Assembly: GCA_937991975.1 (NCBI GenBank)
Contig: CALKLC010000080.1
Coordinates: 1 to 47,810, forward strand
Length of the DNA stretch: 47,810 nucleotides
Direction: 5' to 3'
From: an uncultured Spirochaetales bacterium
Lineage (GTDB): Bacteria > Spirochaetota > Spirochaetia > DTKZ01
In this document: positions 1-8,891 of the stretch, piece after piece
Layout: each line of letters begins with the position of its first letter
How positions within the stretch are numbered: position 1 is the stretch's first letter
The notes under the pieces: model-generated
Seen by the model: only the letters and a program-made list of their open reading frames with translations
What the model was told of the DNA's origin: nothing
The model's database searches: none
Translations under genes and position numbers: made by a program

Positions 1-2
1 CT

Positions 3-260
3 GCGGATCGGGTACGGGAAGTACAGAAGCAGATCCTTCTGGATGAACGGGAGCGAGTCGAGGTGGAGGGAGGATTGGGCGAACTGAAGCGTCGGTACAG
101 CTGGGATGAGATTCGGGCTTGCCTGGTATCCACCGCGATTACCTGGATATGCATGGCGGCTATTGCCCATAACCGGGGAAAAGCCTACCGGGCTTTTTTG
201 TCTTTTGTTTTCTCTATCACTAAACGCTTATTTTTTACCTCCCAAATCGTTTTTCAGTAG
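3..260 (+). pseudogene. IS5-like transposase, C-terminal end (partial at window edge)
   Basis: The reading frame is open from the window edge and ends at a stop at 258-260. The translated part carries a pattern typical of the C-terminus of IS5-family DDE transposases: an acidic residue in VEGGLGELKRRY (residues about 22-33 of the visible part), then a helix with TAITWICMAAIAHN. In the family this segment holds the last catalytic Glu and the terminal helices. The frame runs through a terminator-like hairpin at 180-200, so the last 20 or so residues may be a read-through tail created by a truncation. Only the 3' end is visible, so whether the whole element is intact cannot be judged. The family call is by eye. 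Confidence 0.5.
180..200. terminator. Intrinsic terminator between transposase end and thyX
   Basis: AAAGCC (180-185) pairs with GGCTTT (191-196) around the loop TACCG and is followed by more Ts on the plus strand. A run of As precedes it, so it could also work on the minus strand for thyX, which ends at 285. Confidence 0.5.
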
Positions 261-284
261 GCCTTAATTAACGTTATCATCATA

Positions 285-1178
285 CTATCCCAGCTCCAGC
301 TTGTCTTTAAACCGTTCCAGTTCTTTCCCTTCCAGGCCGGCAGCTTCCCCGCAGGCATCGCAGAGGGCTTCCCACTCGTTCTCATTGAGGGCTCCTTTAG
401 TCCTGAGGCGCTTAAGAAGAGTTCGTAACGCCTCCTTCTCCTTTCCCGAAAAGGGTACTTCCTTCAGCACATACTCCTCAAAGGCTTCCATGGCGAGGGG
501 ACAGACCCGTTTGGTAATCTCGAAGATCACCTGCGCGTAGAGACGGATCTCCTTCTGCGCATGGGGATCCATCCGAAGCTTCAGGAAGTGCATCAGGTTG
601 TGAAGATCCATCTGCCAGTACCATTCGGTGTAAGCGCTCAAGGGCAGGACGATGCGGGCCAATTCCCGTGCCAGGCCCGTACCCAGGAGCTCTTCATACT
701 CCTGGTAGGAGCGCTTCTCTGCATTCCTGATCTTTCCCTGGATGGAAGCACCGATCTCGGTCGGAAAGGGCTCGGGAGCACGGCCCTGCTTGTTGTCCTT
801 GCTCTGAGCTGCCAAATCTTCCAGGGCAGGGAGATAGAACTCGTCCTTCAACACGCTGTAACGGCCAGAGATCTCATTGACCCGTGCTGTCCTGTGGCGG
901 ATCCACTGCCGGGCCACAAAAATGGGAAGCTTCACATGGAAGGTAAGAACCACCTGTTCAAAAGGGGAAGTATGTTCATTCCGTAACAGATAGAAGATAA
1001 GAGCCCGATCCTCCCGGAAAGTCTTTGTCCCCTTTCCATAGGAAACCCGCGCTGCCTGCACGATCCGTTCGTCACTACCCAGGTAATCCACCAGGCGAAC
1101 GAAACCTTTATCCAGCACGGGGAACTCTTTATCCAGGATTTCCTCTGCCGAAGGAACGATACAATGTGCCATACTCAT
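285..1178 (-). CDS. thyX: Flavin-dependent thymidylate synthase ThyX
   Basis: It methylates dUMP to dTMP using methylene-tetrahydrofolate, FAD and NADPH, in the cytoplasm. The ThyX signature is clear at residues 94-107: RHR, then NE, then S and RY, reading RHRTARVNEISGRY. The protein has 297 residues, longer than the usual 220-250; the extra is a C-terminal charged helical tail of about 60 residues. Translation could start at either of two in-frame ATGs (1178 or 1172). The gene is divergent from the M23 peptidase, with only about 45 bases between the starts. No thyA was seen in the window, which fits ThyX being the dTMP source, but one window cannot exclude it. Confidence 0.93.
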   Translation of the reverse strand: MSMAHCIVPSAEEILDKEFPVLDKGFVRLVDYLGSDERIVQAARVSYGKGTKTFREDRALIFYLLRNEHTSPFEQVVLTFHVKLPIFVARQWIRHRTARVNEISGRYSVLKDEFYLPALEDLAAQSKDNKQGRAPEPFPTEIGASIQGKIRNAEKRSYQEYEELLGTGLARELARIVLPLSAYTEWYWQMDLHNLMHFLKLRMDPHAQKEIRLYAQVIFEITKRVCPLAMEAFEEYVLKEVPFSGKEKEALRTLLKRLRTKGALNENEWEALCDACGEAAGLEGKELERFKDKLELG

Positions 1179-1222
1179 ATCCTACCCGAAATCGTGAAAA
1201 GTTTGTATCCTTATACCGTGAG

Positions 1223-2482
1223 GTGAACGTGCTGTTTAGAAACCAGTTAGTTACCCGGTCAACAGGGGGCAGGAACAGGTTACGCTCATATCTCCTGGCC
1301 CCGGTCCTTCTCGTATTGCTCCTGGCAGCAATGCCGCATGTCGCGCAGGCACAACCTAAGGGGGCTTCCCCAAAGAAAGACCCCGTCCGGGTGTACCAGG
1401 CCCAGGAACAGGGAGGGGCTTACCAGTTTTACGGCGACAACGATTACCCTATCCCTGTTTGGGTCAGTATCGATTTCCCCACTCTCTACAATCTGAAAAC
1501 CTCTGTACCCCTTCCCTTCCGCACTCTCCTTCCACCCCGCGCAGAAAAAGCCCCCCTGTTCCAGCTGGAACCTATTCCTGATTCCGGTCGAAAGAGCTTT
1601 CGGATGACCGTCTCCTATGCCAAAGGGGATCCCACAACTGTCCGCCCCGATTCCACATTCCTCTACCTCTTTCCCTTCCCCCACGGGAAGAAGTACCGTC
1701 TAAGTCAGGGGCCAAACGGGGCCTTTACCCACTACGGAGAAAACCAGTACGCCTATGACTTCGATCTGGACATGGGAAGTCTGGTTACCGCTGCCCGGGA
1801 TGGTACCGTAGTGGAAGTGAAGGTAGATTCCAACCGGGGTGGTCCTTCAACCGCCTATGCCCAGGATGCTAACTACATTTTGATCTATCATGAAGATGGA
1901 ACCTTTGGAAACTATGTCCACCTGAAACAGAACGGCTCCCTGGTAAAGGCGGGAGATCGGGTGAAAGCGGGAGATCCCATCGGGTACAGCGGAAACACGG
2001 GGGTAAGTTCAGGCCCCCATCTCCATTTCGATGTACGGATCCCTACGGTCGAAGGGAAGATGGTTTCCATCCCCATTCGATTCCTGCACTATGATGGAGA
2101 ACCTGTTTCCCCTGTTGAGGGAGAGTACTACTACGCTTTCCACCCGGGGAATCCACCTTTCCCCGCAGTGTTCGGCAGCGCATTGAAAGAGGAAGACTTT
2201 ACCGCACACCGAAAAAAGATTCCTGCCAGCGGGAAGATCGATCTTCGCTTCGAACAGGTAGATTCGACATATATTGTGTATGTGGTTAACGGCCTGCGAA
2301 ACCCGCAGGAAGTGACGGTGGAGTTCCGGTTGGTAAACCTGGTACCGGGGAAAAAAAGTCCCATTACCGTAACGGTTCCGGGTGAAACCGAAGTGTTCCT
2401 GACCCTACTGAAAGCGGTTCCCAGAGCAACGGTTCTGGAGTATGGGTATGCACTGCGGTACCGGCAAGCACCTGCTCCTTGA
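1223..2482 (+). CDS. Secreted M23-family (LytM-like) zinc metallopeptidase
   Basis: This is a predicted cell-wall hydrolase or LytM-like division factor, acting outside the inner membrane. An N-terminal hydrophobic stretch, LLAPVLLVLLLAAMPHVAQA, reads as a Sec signal peptide with an AQA cleavage site. The C-terminal half holds the lysostaphin/M23 motifs: YAYDFDLDMG with the Asp ligand, and GPHLHFD (codons from about 2013) with the HxH ligand. The open frame extends back to 1025, opposite thyX, but that part is unlikely to be used. GTG at 1223 or 1229 just before the signal peptide is preferred, with GAGGTGA at 1220-1226 as a nearby Shine-Dalgarno-like stretch. About 419 residues. The exact start is uncertain. 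Confidence 0.85.
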   Translation: MNVLFRNQLVTRSTGGRNRLRSYLLAPVLLVLLLAAMPHVAQAQPKGASPKKDPVRVYQAQEQGGAYQFYGDNDYPIPVWVSIDFPTLYNLKTSVPLPFRTLLPPRAEKAPLFQLEPIPDSGRKSFRMTVSYAKGDPTTVRPDSTFLYLFPFPHGKKYRLSQGPNGAFTHYGENQYAYDFDLDMGSLVTAARDGTVVEVKVDSNRGGPSTAYAQDANYILIYHEDGTFGNYVHLKQNGSLVKAGDRVKAGDPIGYSGNTGVSSGPHLHFDVRIPTVEGKMVSIPIRFLHYDGEPVSPVEGEYYYAFHPGNPPFPAVFGSALKEEDFTAHRKKIPASGKIDLRFEQVDSTYIVYVVNGLRNPQEVTVEFRLVNLVPGKKSPITVTVPGETEVFLTLLKAVPRATVLEYGYALRYRQAPAP

Positions 2483-2564
2483 AGAGCCCGGCTCCGAAAC
2501 TAATGACAATGGCTGTATATACATTATGTACCGGCAAGCATCTAACCCTTGAAGCGCTTAGCTC
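2450..2564 (+). repeat. Diverged direct repeat of the M23 gene 3' end
   Basis: The last codons and stop of the M23 gene (from about 2450, with GTACCGGCAAGCA at 2458) recur imperfectly 70 bases downstream (GTACCGGCAAGCA again at 2528, then CCTTGAAG and GCTC). The second copy carries substitutions and one indel, so it is out of frame. It is best read as an old duplication of the gene end. Confidence 0.7.
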
Positions 2565-2774
2565 TGATCAACGTAGCCTCTGTTCTTTATGCAGGGAGGA
2601 CTCACCAGCAATTTTTCCTGAAGAGGCAGGCCCTGCTCGGTGTCGCCGGGCGATGGGTGGGATCGCTTTTATTCTTCAGGCACTGTGTCCAGGCTATCGT
2701 AACGGGGCGGTGGGCACTGGGGGGTAGGGCTAACTCAGCAGCGGTTCGCTCAATGGGATCAGGAGGGTAAGCCC
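2565..2774. other. Intergenic stretch without a recognisable gene
   Basis: This lies between the convergent M23 and ppk genes. Two short open frames on the plus strand (ending 2727 and 2770) have no good ribosome site and no recognisable motif. Nothing else was identified. Confidence 0.4.
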
Positions 2775-2874
2775 AGGTTACCGGGGCAGATCTTCCGGGT
2801 TCTTATCCACGACCCAAACGGGAACCTTCTTGAGAATGTGCCAAAGGTTACCGGGATAGCTCTTCCGGGTATTT
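2775..2874 (-). repeat. Diverged direct repeat of the ppk 3' end
   Basis: The block AGGTTACCGGG, then AG, then TCTTCCGGGT occurs at 2845-2874, covering the ppk stop, and again at 2775-2804, exactly 70 bases further downstream of ppk. Read on the minus strand, the outer copy encodes a short frame ending in KKVPVWVVDKNPEDLPR and a stop. The real Ppk ends KKEFQVRRKYPEELSR and a stop. It is a decayed duplicate of the Ppk C-terminus. Confidence 0.75.
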
Positions 2875-5022
2875 GCGGCGCACCTGGAATTCTTTCTTCT
2901 CTACCTTTTCCGCGTTTTTCGTTAGAGCTACCATTTCCTGGTACAGTACGTGTTGAGCCCGAATAGAAGGCTCTCCCTTTTGCGGTTTTTTCCGCACGTA
3001 CTTCCCCGAGGGGAGAAGGATACTCGCTTTCTTGTTGTCCTTGAAGTATAGTTTCAACAGGTTGATCAACCGTTTCCGAAGTTCTTTCTGGTCGATAGGA
3101 AACATCAGCTCGATTCGCCGTTCCAGGTTTCGGTTCATCCAATCAGCAGAGGCACAGTATACTTCCTCGGATCCACCATTTTGAAAGTAATAGATCCGGC
3201 TGTGTTCCAGGAATCGATCCACGATACTGACCACTGTAATATTCTCACTCAACCCTTCCATCCCCGGTACTAACATGCAAATGCCCCGAACGTTCAAGAA
3301 GATCCGCACTCCTGCCTGGGAAGCCCGATAGAGGGCAGAGATGATATCCGTATCGGCAAGGGAGTTCATTTTGGCCATGATCAGTCCTGGAGATTCCTTT
3401 GTGGTGCGGGCAATTTCCCGTTCAATGAGGGTCAAAAGCCTCCCTTTCAGCCCTGCTGGGGCCATAGCCAGTCTCCGCAGGTTGGGAATGGCCGAATAGC
3501 CGGTCACTGAATTGAAGAATAGAGCGAGCTCAAAGGTTATATCTTCCCGGGAAGTAAGAAAGCCGATATCCGTGTACAGACGGGCTGTTTTTTCGTTGTA
3601 GTTCCCTGTGGACAGATGCGCGTACCTCCGCACGGAATTCCCTTCCCTGCGAGCGATCAGAAGGGCCTTGGCATGAACTTTCAGGTGAGCGATTCCGTAG
3701 ATCACGATCACTCCTGCTTTTTCCAGCCGGGTTGCCCATTCGATGTTCCGTTCCTCGTCGAACCGGGCCTTCAGCTCCACCAAGGCAGTTACCTGCTTCT
3801 TGTTACGAGCCGCCAGTTCGAGGGCCTGAATAATCGGAGAGTCAAAAGATGTGCGGTATAGGGTGATTTTAATCGAAAGAACATCCGGGTCTGTCGCGGC
3901 CTGGTTCAGGAAGCTTACTACGTGATGGAAAGATTCATAGGGATGATGGAGGAGGACATCCGTCCGGCTCAATACAGACCAGTAGGATTCATCCTCCGGT
4001 AAGGCTGGAGAAGGTAGTGGATTCCAGGGGACATCCCGGAGGGACTCGAACCCGGGAAGAGAGGTAAGGCTCATCAGACTCCCCAGGTCTAGAGGCCCCG
4101 GGATCTCGTACACATCCTGTAAGTCCAGATCGATTCTGGCTGATATTGCATCCCGGAGTCGCTCACACCCCCTTACACACGTGAGCCGCACCGCAGGGCT
4201 CTGCTCTCGCTGGGCCAAGACCTCTACCATGGCATCGATAAAATCATCGTCCCGTTCCTCGTCTACCCCCATATCGGCATCCCGGGCAACCCGGAACACG
4301 AGGGAATCCAGTACCTGATACCCGGGGAAAAGCCTGGCTCCATACTTCTGGATTACGTACTCCAGAACGGTAAAAGCTACCTTTCCCTCTTCTGTTGGCA
4401 GAAAAAGGATTCGAGGGATACTCTCCGGTACCTGGATCAGGGCAATCCGTTCTGTTCCTTCCTCCCCATCCTCCATATCCTCTTGTTTCTCCAGAAGGTA
4501 CGCTATGTACAGCCGAAGGTTTCGGATTGCCGGAAGGGAGGATCCAGAGGAAACCCGCACGGGAGTAAGAACCGGGAACACTTCCTTTTCGAAGAAGGTT
4601 TCGATGAACTCCAGGTGCTTGGGTCCCCAAGCAGAGGGCTTTAGGTAAAGGATACCGTGGCTGGCTAGCCCCGGTAGAATCTCTTCATGAAGGGTACGGT
4701 ACTGGGTGTCCACAATTTCCCGCACTTCCTGTCGGATTCGTTCCAGCTGCTCGGAAGGTCGTAAGCCGGAAGGACAGTTCACCTGGTTCCCTGAAAGAAT
4801 CTGCCTCTTTACATAAGCCACCCGTATCTGGAAGAACTCGTCGAAATTGGAACTGACGATACAGATGAACTTTAACCGTTCCAGCAGAGGAACGGTTGAA
4901 TCCATCGCTTCTTCCAGTACCCGCCGATTGAACTGAAGCCAGCTCAGTTCCCGGTTAAAGAATAGAGGTGCATTCGCTTTTGCTTCTTCCTGGGTATGGA
5001 CTATTTTCTTTTTCTTTCCCAT
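2848..5022 (-). CDS. ppk1: Polyphosphate kinase 1
   Basis: It polymerises the gamma phosphate of ATP into inorganic polyphosphate, reversibly. The 724-residue length is normal for PPK1. Family marks in order are the N-terminal FFNRELSWLQFN with SSNFDEFFQIR, the HKD-type block KVHAKALLIARREG near residue 449 whose His is the expected phospho-acceptor, HLSTGNYNEKTARLYTDIG just after it, and LEHSRIYYF near residue 605 with the second conserved His. A very basic GKKKK start follows a weak upstream site. It ends a long minus-strand run and lies nine bases after ppx, so the synthesising and degrading enzymes are co-transcribed. The 3' end is duplicated just downstream (see repeat). Confidence 0.95.
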   Translation of the reverse strand: MGKKKKIVHTQEEAKANAPLFFNRELSWLQFNRRVLEEAMDSTVPLLERLKFICIVSSNFDEFFQIRVAYVKRQILSGNQVNCPSGLRPSEQLERIRQEVREIVDTQYRTLHEEILPGLASHGILYLKPSAWGPKHLEFIETFFEKEVFPVLTPVRVSSGSSLPAIRNLRLYIAYLLEKQEDMEDGEEGTERIALIQVPESIPRILFLPTEEGKVAFTVLEYVIQKYGARLFPGYQVLDSLVFRVARDADMGVDEERDDDFIDAMVEVLAQREQSPAVRLTCVRGCERLRDAISARIDLDLQDVYEIPGPLDLGSLMSLTSLPGFESLRDVPWNPLPSPALPEDESYWSVLSRTDVLLHHPYESFHHVVSFLNQAATDPDVLSIKITLYRTSFDSPIIQALELAARNKKQVTALVELKARFDEERNIEWATRLEKAGVIVIYGIAHLKVHAKALLIARREGNSVRRYAHLSTGNYNEKTARLYTDIGFLTSREDITFELALFFNSVTGYSAIPNLRRLAMAPAGLKGRLLTLIEREIARTTKESPGLIMAKMNSLADTDIISALYRASQAGVRIFLNVRGICMLVPGMEGLSENITVVSIVDRFLEHSRIYYFQNGGSEEVYCASADWMNRNLERRIELMFPIDQKELRKRLINLLKLYFKDNKKASILLPSGKYVRKKPQKGEPSIRAQHVLYQEMVALTKNAEKVEKKEFQVRRKYPEELSR

Positions 5023-5031
5023 ACGTTTCCT

Positions 5032-6582
5032 TCACAGCATCCGGACTGTATACCCGAATACTTCCTCGAACATTTCGCTCTTCAACCGCAACCCCGCCCG
5101 CTCCACCTGAGGGTTCCCACTGTACTCAACCTGCAAGAGGATCTCATCATCCCTCTTCTCCAGGTACACGTTGCGGATTCGCTGGGAATGACCCCTATCC
5201 AATCCATCGGCTAATCGAAGGATAGAGGAGAGTTTCAGTACCAGCATCCGTTCCTCCTTCCCTAACATCATGAATCGCGGATGGGAAGGTACGGGAAGAG
5301 CCTTACGATGGTACCTCACGATATTTGAGATGATCCGTAAATCCCCCCTCGAATACCCAAACATTTCGGAGTTCGAAATGATGTACTGCCCGTGCTTATG
5401 GTGTCTGGCTGTATTGATGAAGTTACCGATGTCATGGAGGATCGCGGCCGACTCCAGGAGGAGCCGGGCATGGCTATCCAACCCATGTTCTTCCTGCAAC
5501 TGGTTGAAGATCTGCAATGCCAGACGAGCCACGTGAAGGCTATGGGCTTCATCGAAATGGTACTTTCGCCCCAGGCTGATGGCCGAAGCCACCACCTGCG
5601 AATAGAACTGTTCTCCCACCGCACGGGAAGTATCCAGGGCAAAGCTTAGCAAAACTCCTTCCCGGATGCTTACATCGGGAACAATGAGGAACTCCGCTGC
5701 CGTTGCGTTGAGGAAGTACTTCACCACCAGGAGGGCTGCAACCAACCCTTCTGCCTCGTTGTAGGTCACCTGGAGAAGCCTGACACATTCATCTACCGTA
5801 CAATGTTTCAACCGGTCCACAAACTCGACGAAAGCGCTCTTCTTGACGATGGAATAATGCTCGTGAACCTTTTTCCCTACCTTTTCCGCTGCCAACCGGA
5901 CATCCCCCCCGATGGTAACGAAATATTTGATCCGGGAGAGATCGAACTCCGCCTCTAAAAGTTCTTGCGTGTTCCGGATATGTTCACGGATGTACCCTTC
6001 CACATGGCTGTAGCTTTCCGATTGGGGGGAAATATGCTGCTGGATCCGTACTGTACCGATCCGTAGCGAATGGGCAGATACCATCTTTCCCCTCTGGAGG
6101 AGCATCAGTTCTGTAGTTCCGCCTCCTACCTCGATGATGAGGGTGTTGGTACGTGCTATATCCTTCTTTAGGTTCCGTATGGCATGCTGAACTGCCAGAT
6201 AGGTAAGGTGGTTTTCTTCGATCCCTTCGATTACATCCACCTTGAATCCTGTCCGCATCCGCACCCGATCGATGAACATGTCCCGGTTCTTCGCTTCACG
6301 GATCGCAGCCGTGGCAATGACCCGTACGTTTTCCTGAGAAATCTGCCAGCCCTGTAATAGTTCGAGAAATCCTGTAAGAACCCGAAGGCAAAGTTGCAGA
6401 GTTTCCCTGCTGATCGATCCATTGAGGAATACATCCTTTCCCAGAGGCACAGGCCGAATGGCTCGGTCCAGCCTTCTCCATTCCCCTGATGGATCGATTT
6501 CGGCAATCACCAGACGGATAGCGGTAGAACCGATATCGATTACTCCCACCAGTCGAGGGGCACCGGTCTTTGTACTACCCAT
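5032..6582 (-). CDS. ppx: Exopolyphosphatase / GppA-type phosphatase with C-terminal HD domain
   Basis: The Ppx/GppA family removes terminal phosphate from polyphosphate or pppGpp. The N-terminal actin-like fold shows the phosphate loop DIGSTAIRLVIAE (residues about 17-29) and IEVGGGTTEL. The C-terminal third is an HD-type helical domain with AILHDIGNFIN and HHKHGQYII. At 516 residues it is the long, HD-containing form. The gene overlaps the ROK kinase stop by eight bases upstream and is followed by ppk at nine bases, so translation is probably coupled. Substrate choice between polyphosphate and pppGpp cannot be read from sequence; the ppk neighbour favours polyphosphate. Confidence 0.9.
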   Translation of the reverse strand: MGSTKTGAPRLVGVIDIGSTAIRLVIAEIDPSGEWRRLDRAIRPVPLGKDVFLNGSISRETLQLCLRVLTGFLELLQGWQISQENVRVIATAAIREAKNRDMFIDRVRMRTGFKVDVIEGIEENHLTYLAVQHAIRNLKKDIARTNTLIIEVGGGTTELMLLQRGKMVSAHSLRIGTVRIQQHISPQSESYSHVEGYIREHIRNTQELLEAEFDLSRIKYFVTIGGDVRLAAEKVGKKVHEHYSIVKKSAFVEFVDRLKHCTVDECVRLLQVTYNEAEGLVAALLVVKYFLNATAAEFLIVPDVSIREGVLLSFALDTSRAVGEQFYSQVVASAISLGRKYHFDEAHSLHVARLALQIFNQLQEEHGLDSHARLLLESAAILHDIGNFINTARHHKHGQYIISNSEMFGYSRGDLRIISNIVRYHRKALPVPSHPRFMMLGKEERMLVLKLSSILRLADGLDRGHSQRIRNVYLEKRDDEILLQVEYSGNPQVERAGLRLKSEMFEEVFGYTVRML

Positions 6583-7573
6583 TTTCCTTACCTTTCAATG
6601 CTTCAGGCATTGCTGTCAATAGTTCTGCCAGAAGCAAGGCCGCCCCTACGGCAACCGCGTCTTCCAGGAACGTTGAGATCATAACTCGTACTGATTTAAC
6701 TAAAGATGGCAACGCATGTTTCCGCATGGAAGCTTCCGCAGCCTCCGCGTAGAAACTTCCGAACCGTTCCACGAGCCCTCCCCCCAGAACAAACCCTTCG
6801 GGATTCAGGACATGCACCAGGTTCGCCATCCCGATCCCCAAATACCAGGCAGATCGCAGAATGGCCTTTTCCACCTCCTTCTCTCCCGCATCTACCGCTT
6901 TTTTCAGTACGCTGCTCTTTATTTTCTTGTAGTCTGTTCCTGCTTTATCCAGTACGGTAGGCGCCTTCCCCGATACAGCAAGAGCCACCACATCCTTTGC
7001 GATGGCACTTCGGGACACGAGGGCCTCCAGGTGCCCATACCCCCCACACCCGCACAGGGGCCCATTCGGTTCTACGATGGTGTGCCCCACTTCTCCCGCT
7101 CCTCCAAAAGCTCCCCGGTATAGTTCCCCATCCAGGACGATCCCTCCACCCAGCCCTGTTCCAGGGAAAAGTCCGATCACGTGCTTCATCCCCTTTGCTA
7201 CCCCCTTACGAGCCTCGGCGTAGGTAGCAAGGTTTACATCGTTGTCTACCACCACAGGAAGGGAAAAGGTCTTTTCCAATTGTTTCCGTAAGGGAAAGTT
7301 CTCGAACCCCAGGTTCGGAGCTTCCAGCACGATCCCTTTTTGGAAGTTCACCACCCCGGGAGCTCCCATGCCAATCCCTTCAATCTCTGTCAAAGGGATA
7401 GAAGCTTCCTCAAGGCACTCTTCGATACACTGGACGATAGCCTTATAGCTTTCCTGTGCCTTTCTGGAAGCTACACTTTTCCGCTTCAATCGGTAAAGGA
7501 TGTTCCCCTTTTCATCCAAAATACAGCAAAGCATCTTGGTAGCCCCCAGATCGAATCCAATTCGCTTTCCCAT
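6575..7573 (-). CDS. ROK-family sugar kinase (glucokinase-like)
   Basis: ROK kinases phosphorylate glucose or amino sugars in the cytoplasm. The N-terminal ATP loop reads GFDLGATKMLCCILDEKG, a second phosphate motif is FPGTGLGGGIV, and the ROK zinc region reads CGCGGYGHLE, where the usual last Cys of CxCGxxGC is His. About 332 residues. ATG at 7573 is chosen because AAGGAAGGTG stands eight bases before it; an open extension upstream to 7645 has no such site. It lies between a NagZ-like glycosidase and ppx/ppk and overlaps ppx. This suggests recycling of cell-wall sugars, or less surely polyphosphate-driven phosphorylation. ATP versus polyphosphate as donor is undecided. Confidence 0.85.
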   Translation of the reverse strand: MGKRIGFDLGATKMLCCILDEKGNILYRLKRKSVASRKAQESYKAIVQCIEECLEEASIPLTEIEGIGMGAPGVVNFQKGIVLEAPNLGFENFPLRKQLEKTFSLPVVVDNDVNLATYAEARKGVAKGMKHVIGLFPGTGLGGGIVLDGELYRGAFGGAGEVGHTIVEPNGPLCGCGGYGHLEALVSRSAIAKDVVALAVSGKAPTVLDKAGTDYKKIKSSVLKKAVDAGEKEVEKAILRSAWYLGIGMANLVHVLNPEGFVLGGGLVERFGSFYAEAAEASMRKHALPSLVKSVRVMISTFLEDAVAVGAALLLAELLTAMPEALKGKENG

Positions 7574-7690
7574 GCGTGCACCTTCCTTCTTGTTTTCCCT
7601 TCGCCTTCTCCTTTGTATTTCGCATTCCCTCTTTGCCGCACACACAAAGCTGCGGGTACGAAAGCTTAGAGGTACTTCTCCTTCGGGGCG

Positions 7691-8845
7691 CTACTGGCTC
7701 AGAAGCCCGTACGCCTGCTTTAACGCCAATACCCGTTCTACCCCGAAATCTATATCTTCCAGACGGATTTTTCCTTCCTGCACCAGTTCCTCTACGACCG
7801 ACACTATATCCTCAATTCGATACCGGGTGTAGAGGAGGAGAATATCCACACCTGCCTGGAAAGAATACAGCACCGATTCCTTCAGGGAATACCTGCCGGA
7901 TAGAGCCCCCATCTCCAGGCCATCGCTCATCACCACCCCCCGAAACCCTAAACGCTCCCGGAGAATTCCGTTCAGGATCCGCCTGGAAAGGGTAACGGGG
8001 AACTCCGGATCGATCCGAGGATACAGGATGTGGGCGGTCATTACCACAGGAGCACCTGTTCGGATGGCGCCCCGGAAGGGAACCAGGTCCCGCTGCAATA
8101 AATCCTCCTCCGTGAGGGAAAGAATCGGTAGAAGGGAGTGACTGTCTGTCCGGGTACTCCCATGTCCCGGGAAGTGTTTGATGACCGGAATTACCCCTCC
8201 TGCCCGCATCCCTTCCAGGTACGCTTTCCCTGCCTCTTCTACCCATCCGGGATCACCCCCAAAGGAACGGTCCCCGATGATGGAAGAATCCCCTTCCTCT
8301 ACCAGATCCAGCACAGGCGCCAGGTTCATGTTGCATCCCGCTTCCCGCATCTGTACGGCTGTAAGGTAGGAAGCGGAACGGATCAGGTCCGGATCCCGAT
8401 ACATCCCCAGTTGAAAGGCGCTGGGCAACTGGGCAAACTCCTTGAACTGAAAGGCCCGTACCCTCCCCCCTTCCTGGTCGGCACAGATAAAAGGCTTTGG
8501 GTACCCTTTCGGATATCCCCGGCGGATCTCTCCTGTCAGCCGTACAAGGTCGGAGAGGGATTCATAGTTCCACCGGTAGAGGATTACCCCACCGGGTTTG
8601 GTAGCCCGGATATAAGGTTCCACTTCCTCGATCGGCATCCCTCTTGGGATGTATAGGATACAGCGCTGGGCAATTCGCTCTTGAAAGGAAAGCGCGGCCA
8701 GGGATGATCTAACGATCCGCTCCTGCTCTTCCGGATCCCCCCGGAGGGGGCTGTACGGTTCGTACCTGCCGATGGATAGGCTGGCACAGCTAGAAATAAG
8801 TACGACAAGGAGGAAAAGCCTGCTTATCGAGCTTTGGAATGGCAT
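7691..8845 (-). CDS. GH3 beta-N-acetylhexosaminidase (NagZ-like) lipoprotein
   Basis: GH3 NagZ-type enzymes release N-acetylglucosamine from muropeptides or chitooligosaccharides. The motif KHFPGHGSTRTDSH, with the general acid His/Asp pair, and SDGLEMGAL, carrying the catalytic Asp, are both present. Unlike cytoplasmic NagZ, this protein begins with a hydrophobic stretch and a lipobox-like SSCAS near residue 20, so it is likely anchored in the envelope. ATG at 8845 follows AAGGAG at five bases; an in-frame ATG at 8863 lacks this. About 384 residues. The adjacent ROK kinase fits uptake and phosphorylation of the released sugar. Confidence 0.88.
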   Translation of the reverse strand: MPFQSSISRLFLLVVLISSCASLSIGRYEPYSPLRGDPEEQERIVRSSLAALSFQERIAQRCILYIPRGMPIEEVEPYIRATKPGGVILYRWNYESLSDLVRLTGEIRRGYPKGYPKPFICADQEGGRVRAFQFKEFAQLPSAFQLGMYRDPDLIRSASYLTAVQMREAGCNMNLAPVLDLVEEGDSSIIGDRSFGGDPGWVEEAGKAYLEGMRAGGVIPVIKHFPGHGSTRTDSHSLLPILSLTEEDLLQRDLVPFRGAIRTGAPVVMTAHILYPRIDPEFPVTLSRRILNGILRERLGFRGVVMSDGLEMGALSGRYSLKESVLYSFQAGVDILLLYTRYRIEDIVSVVEELVQEGKIRLEDIDFGVERVLALKQAYGLLSQ

Positions 8846-8891
8846 GCAGGCTCCTTTTTCCATCTAATTCCCCGATAGGATACATACCCCG

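Noticed and set aside
1025-1222. The upstream 66 codons of the M23 frame as a real N-terminus.
   Set aside because: They lie opposite the thyX coding region and precede an obvious signal peptide, so a start at about 1223 is favoured.
2549-2770. A 73-codon open frame as a small gene.
   Set aside because: It starts inside the repeat copy of the M23 gene end, has no ribosome site, and has no recognisable features.
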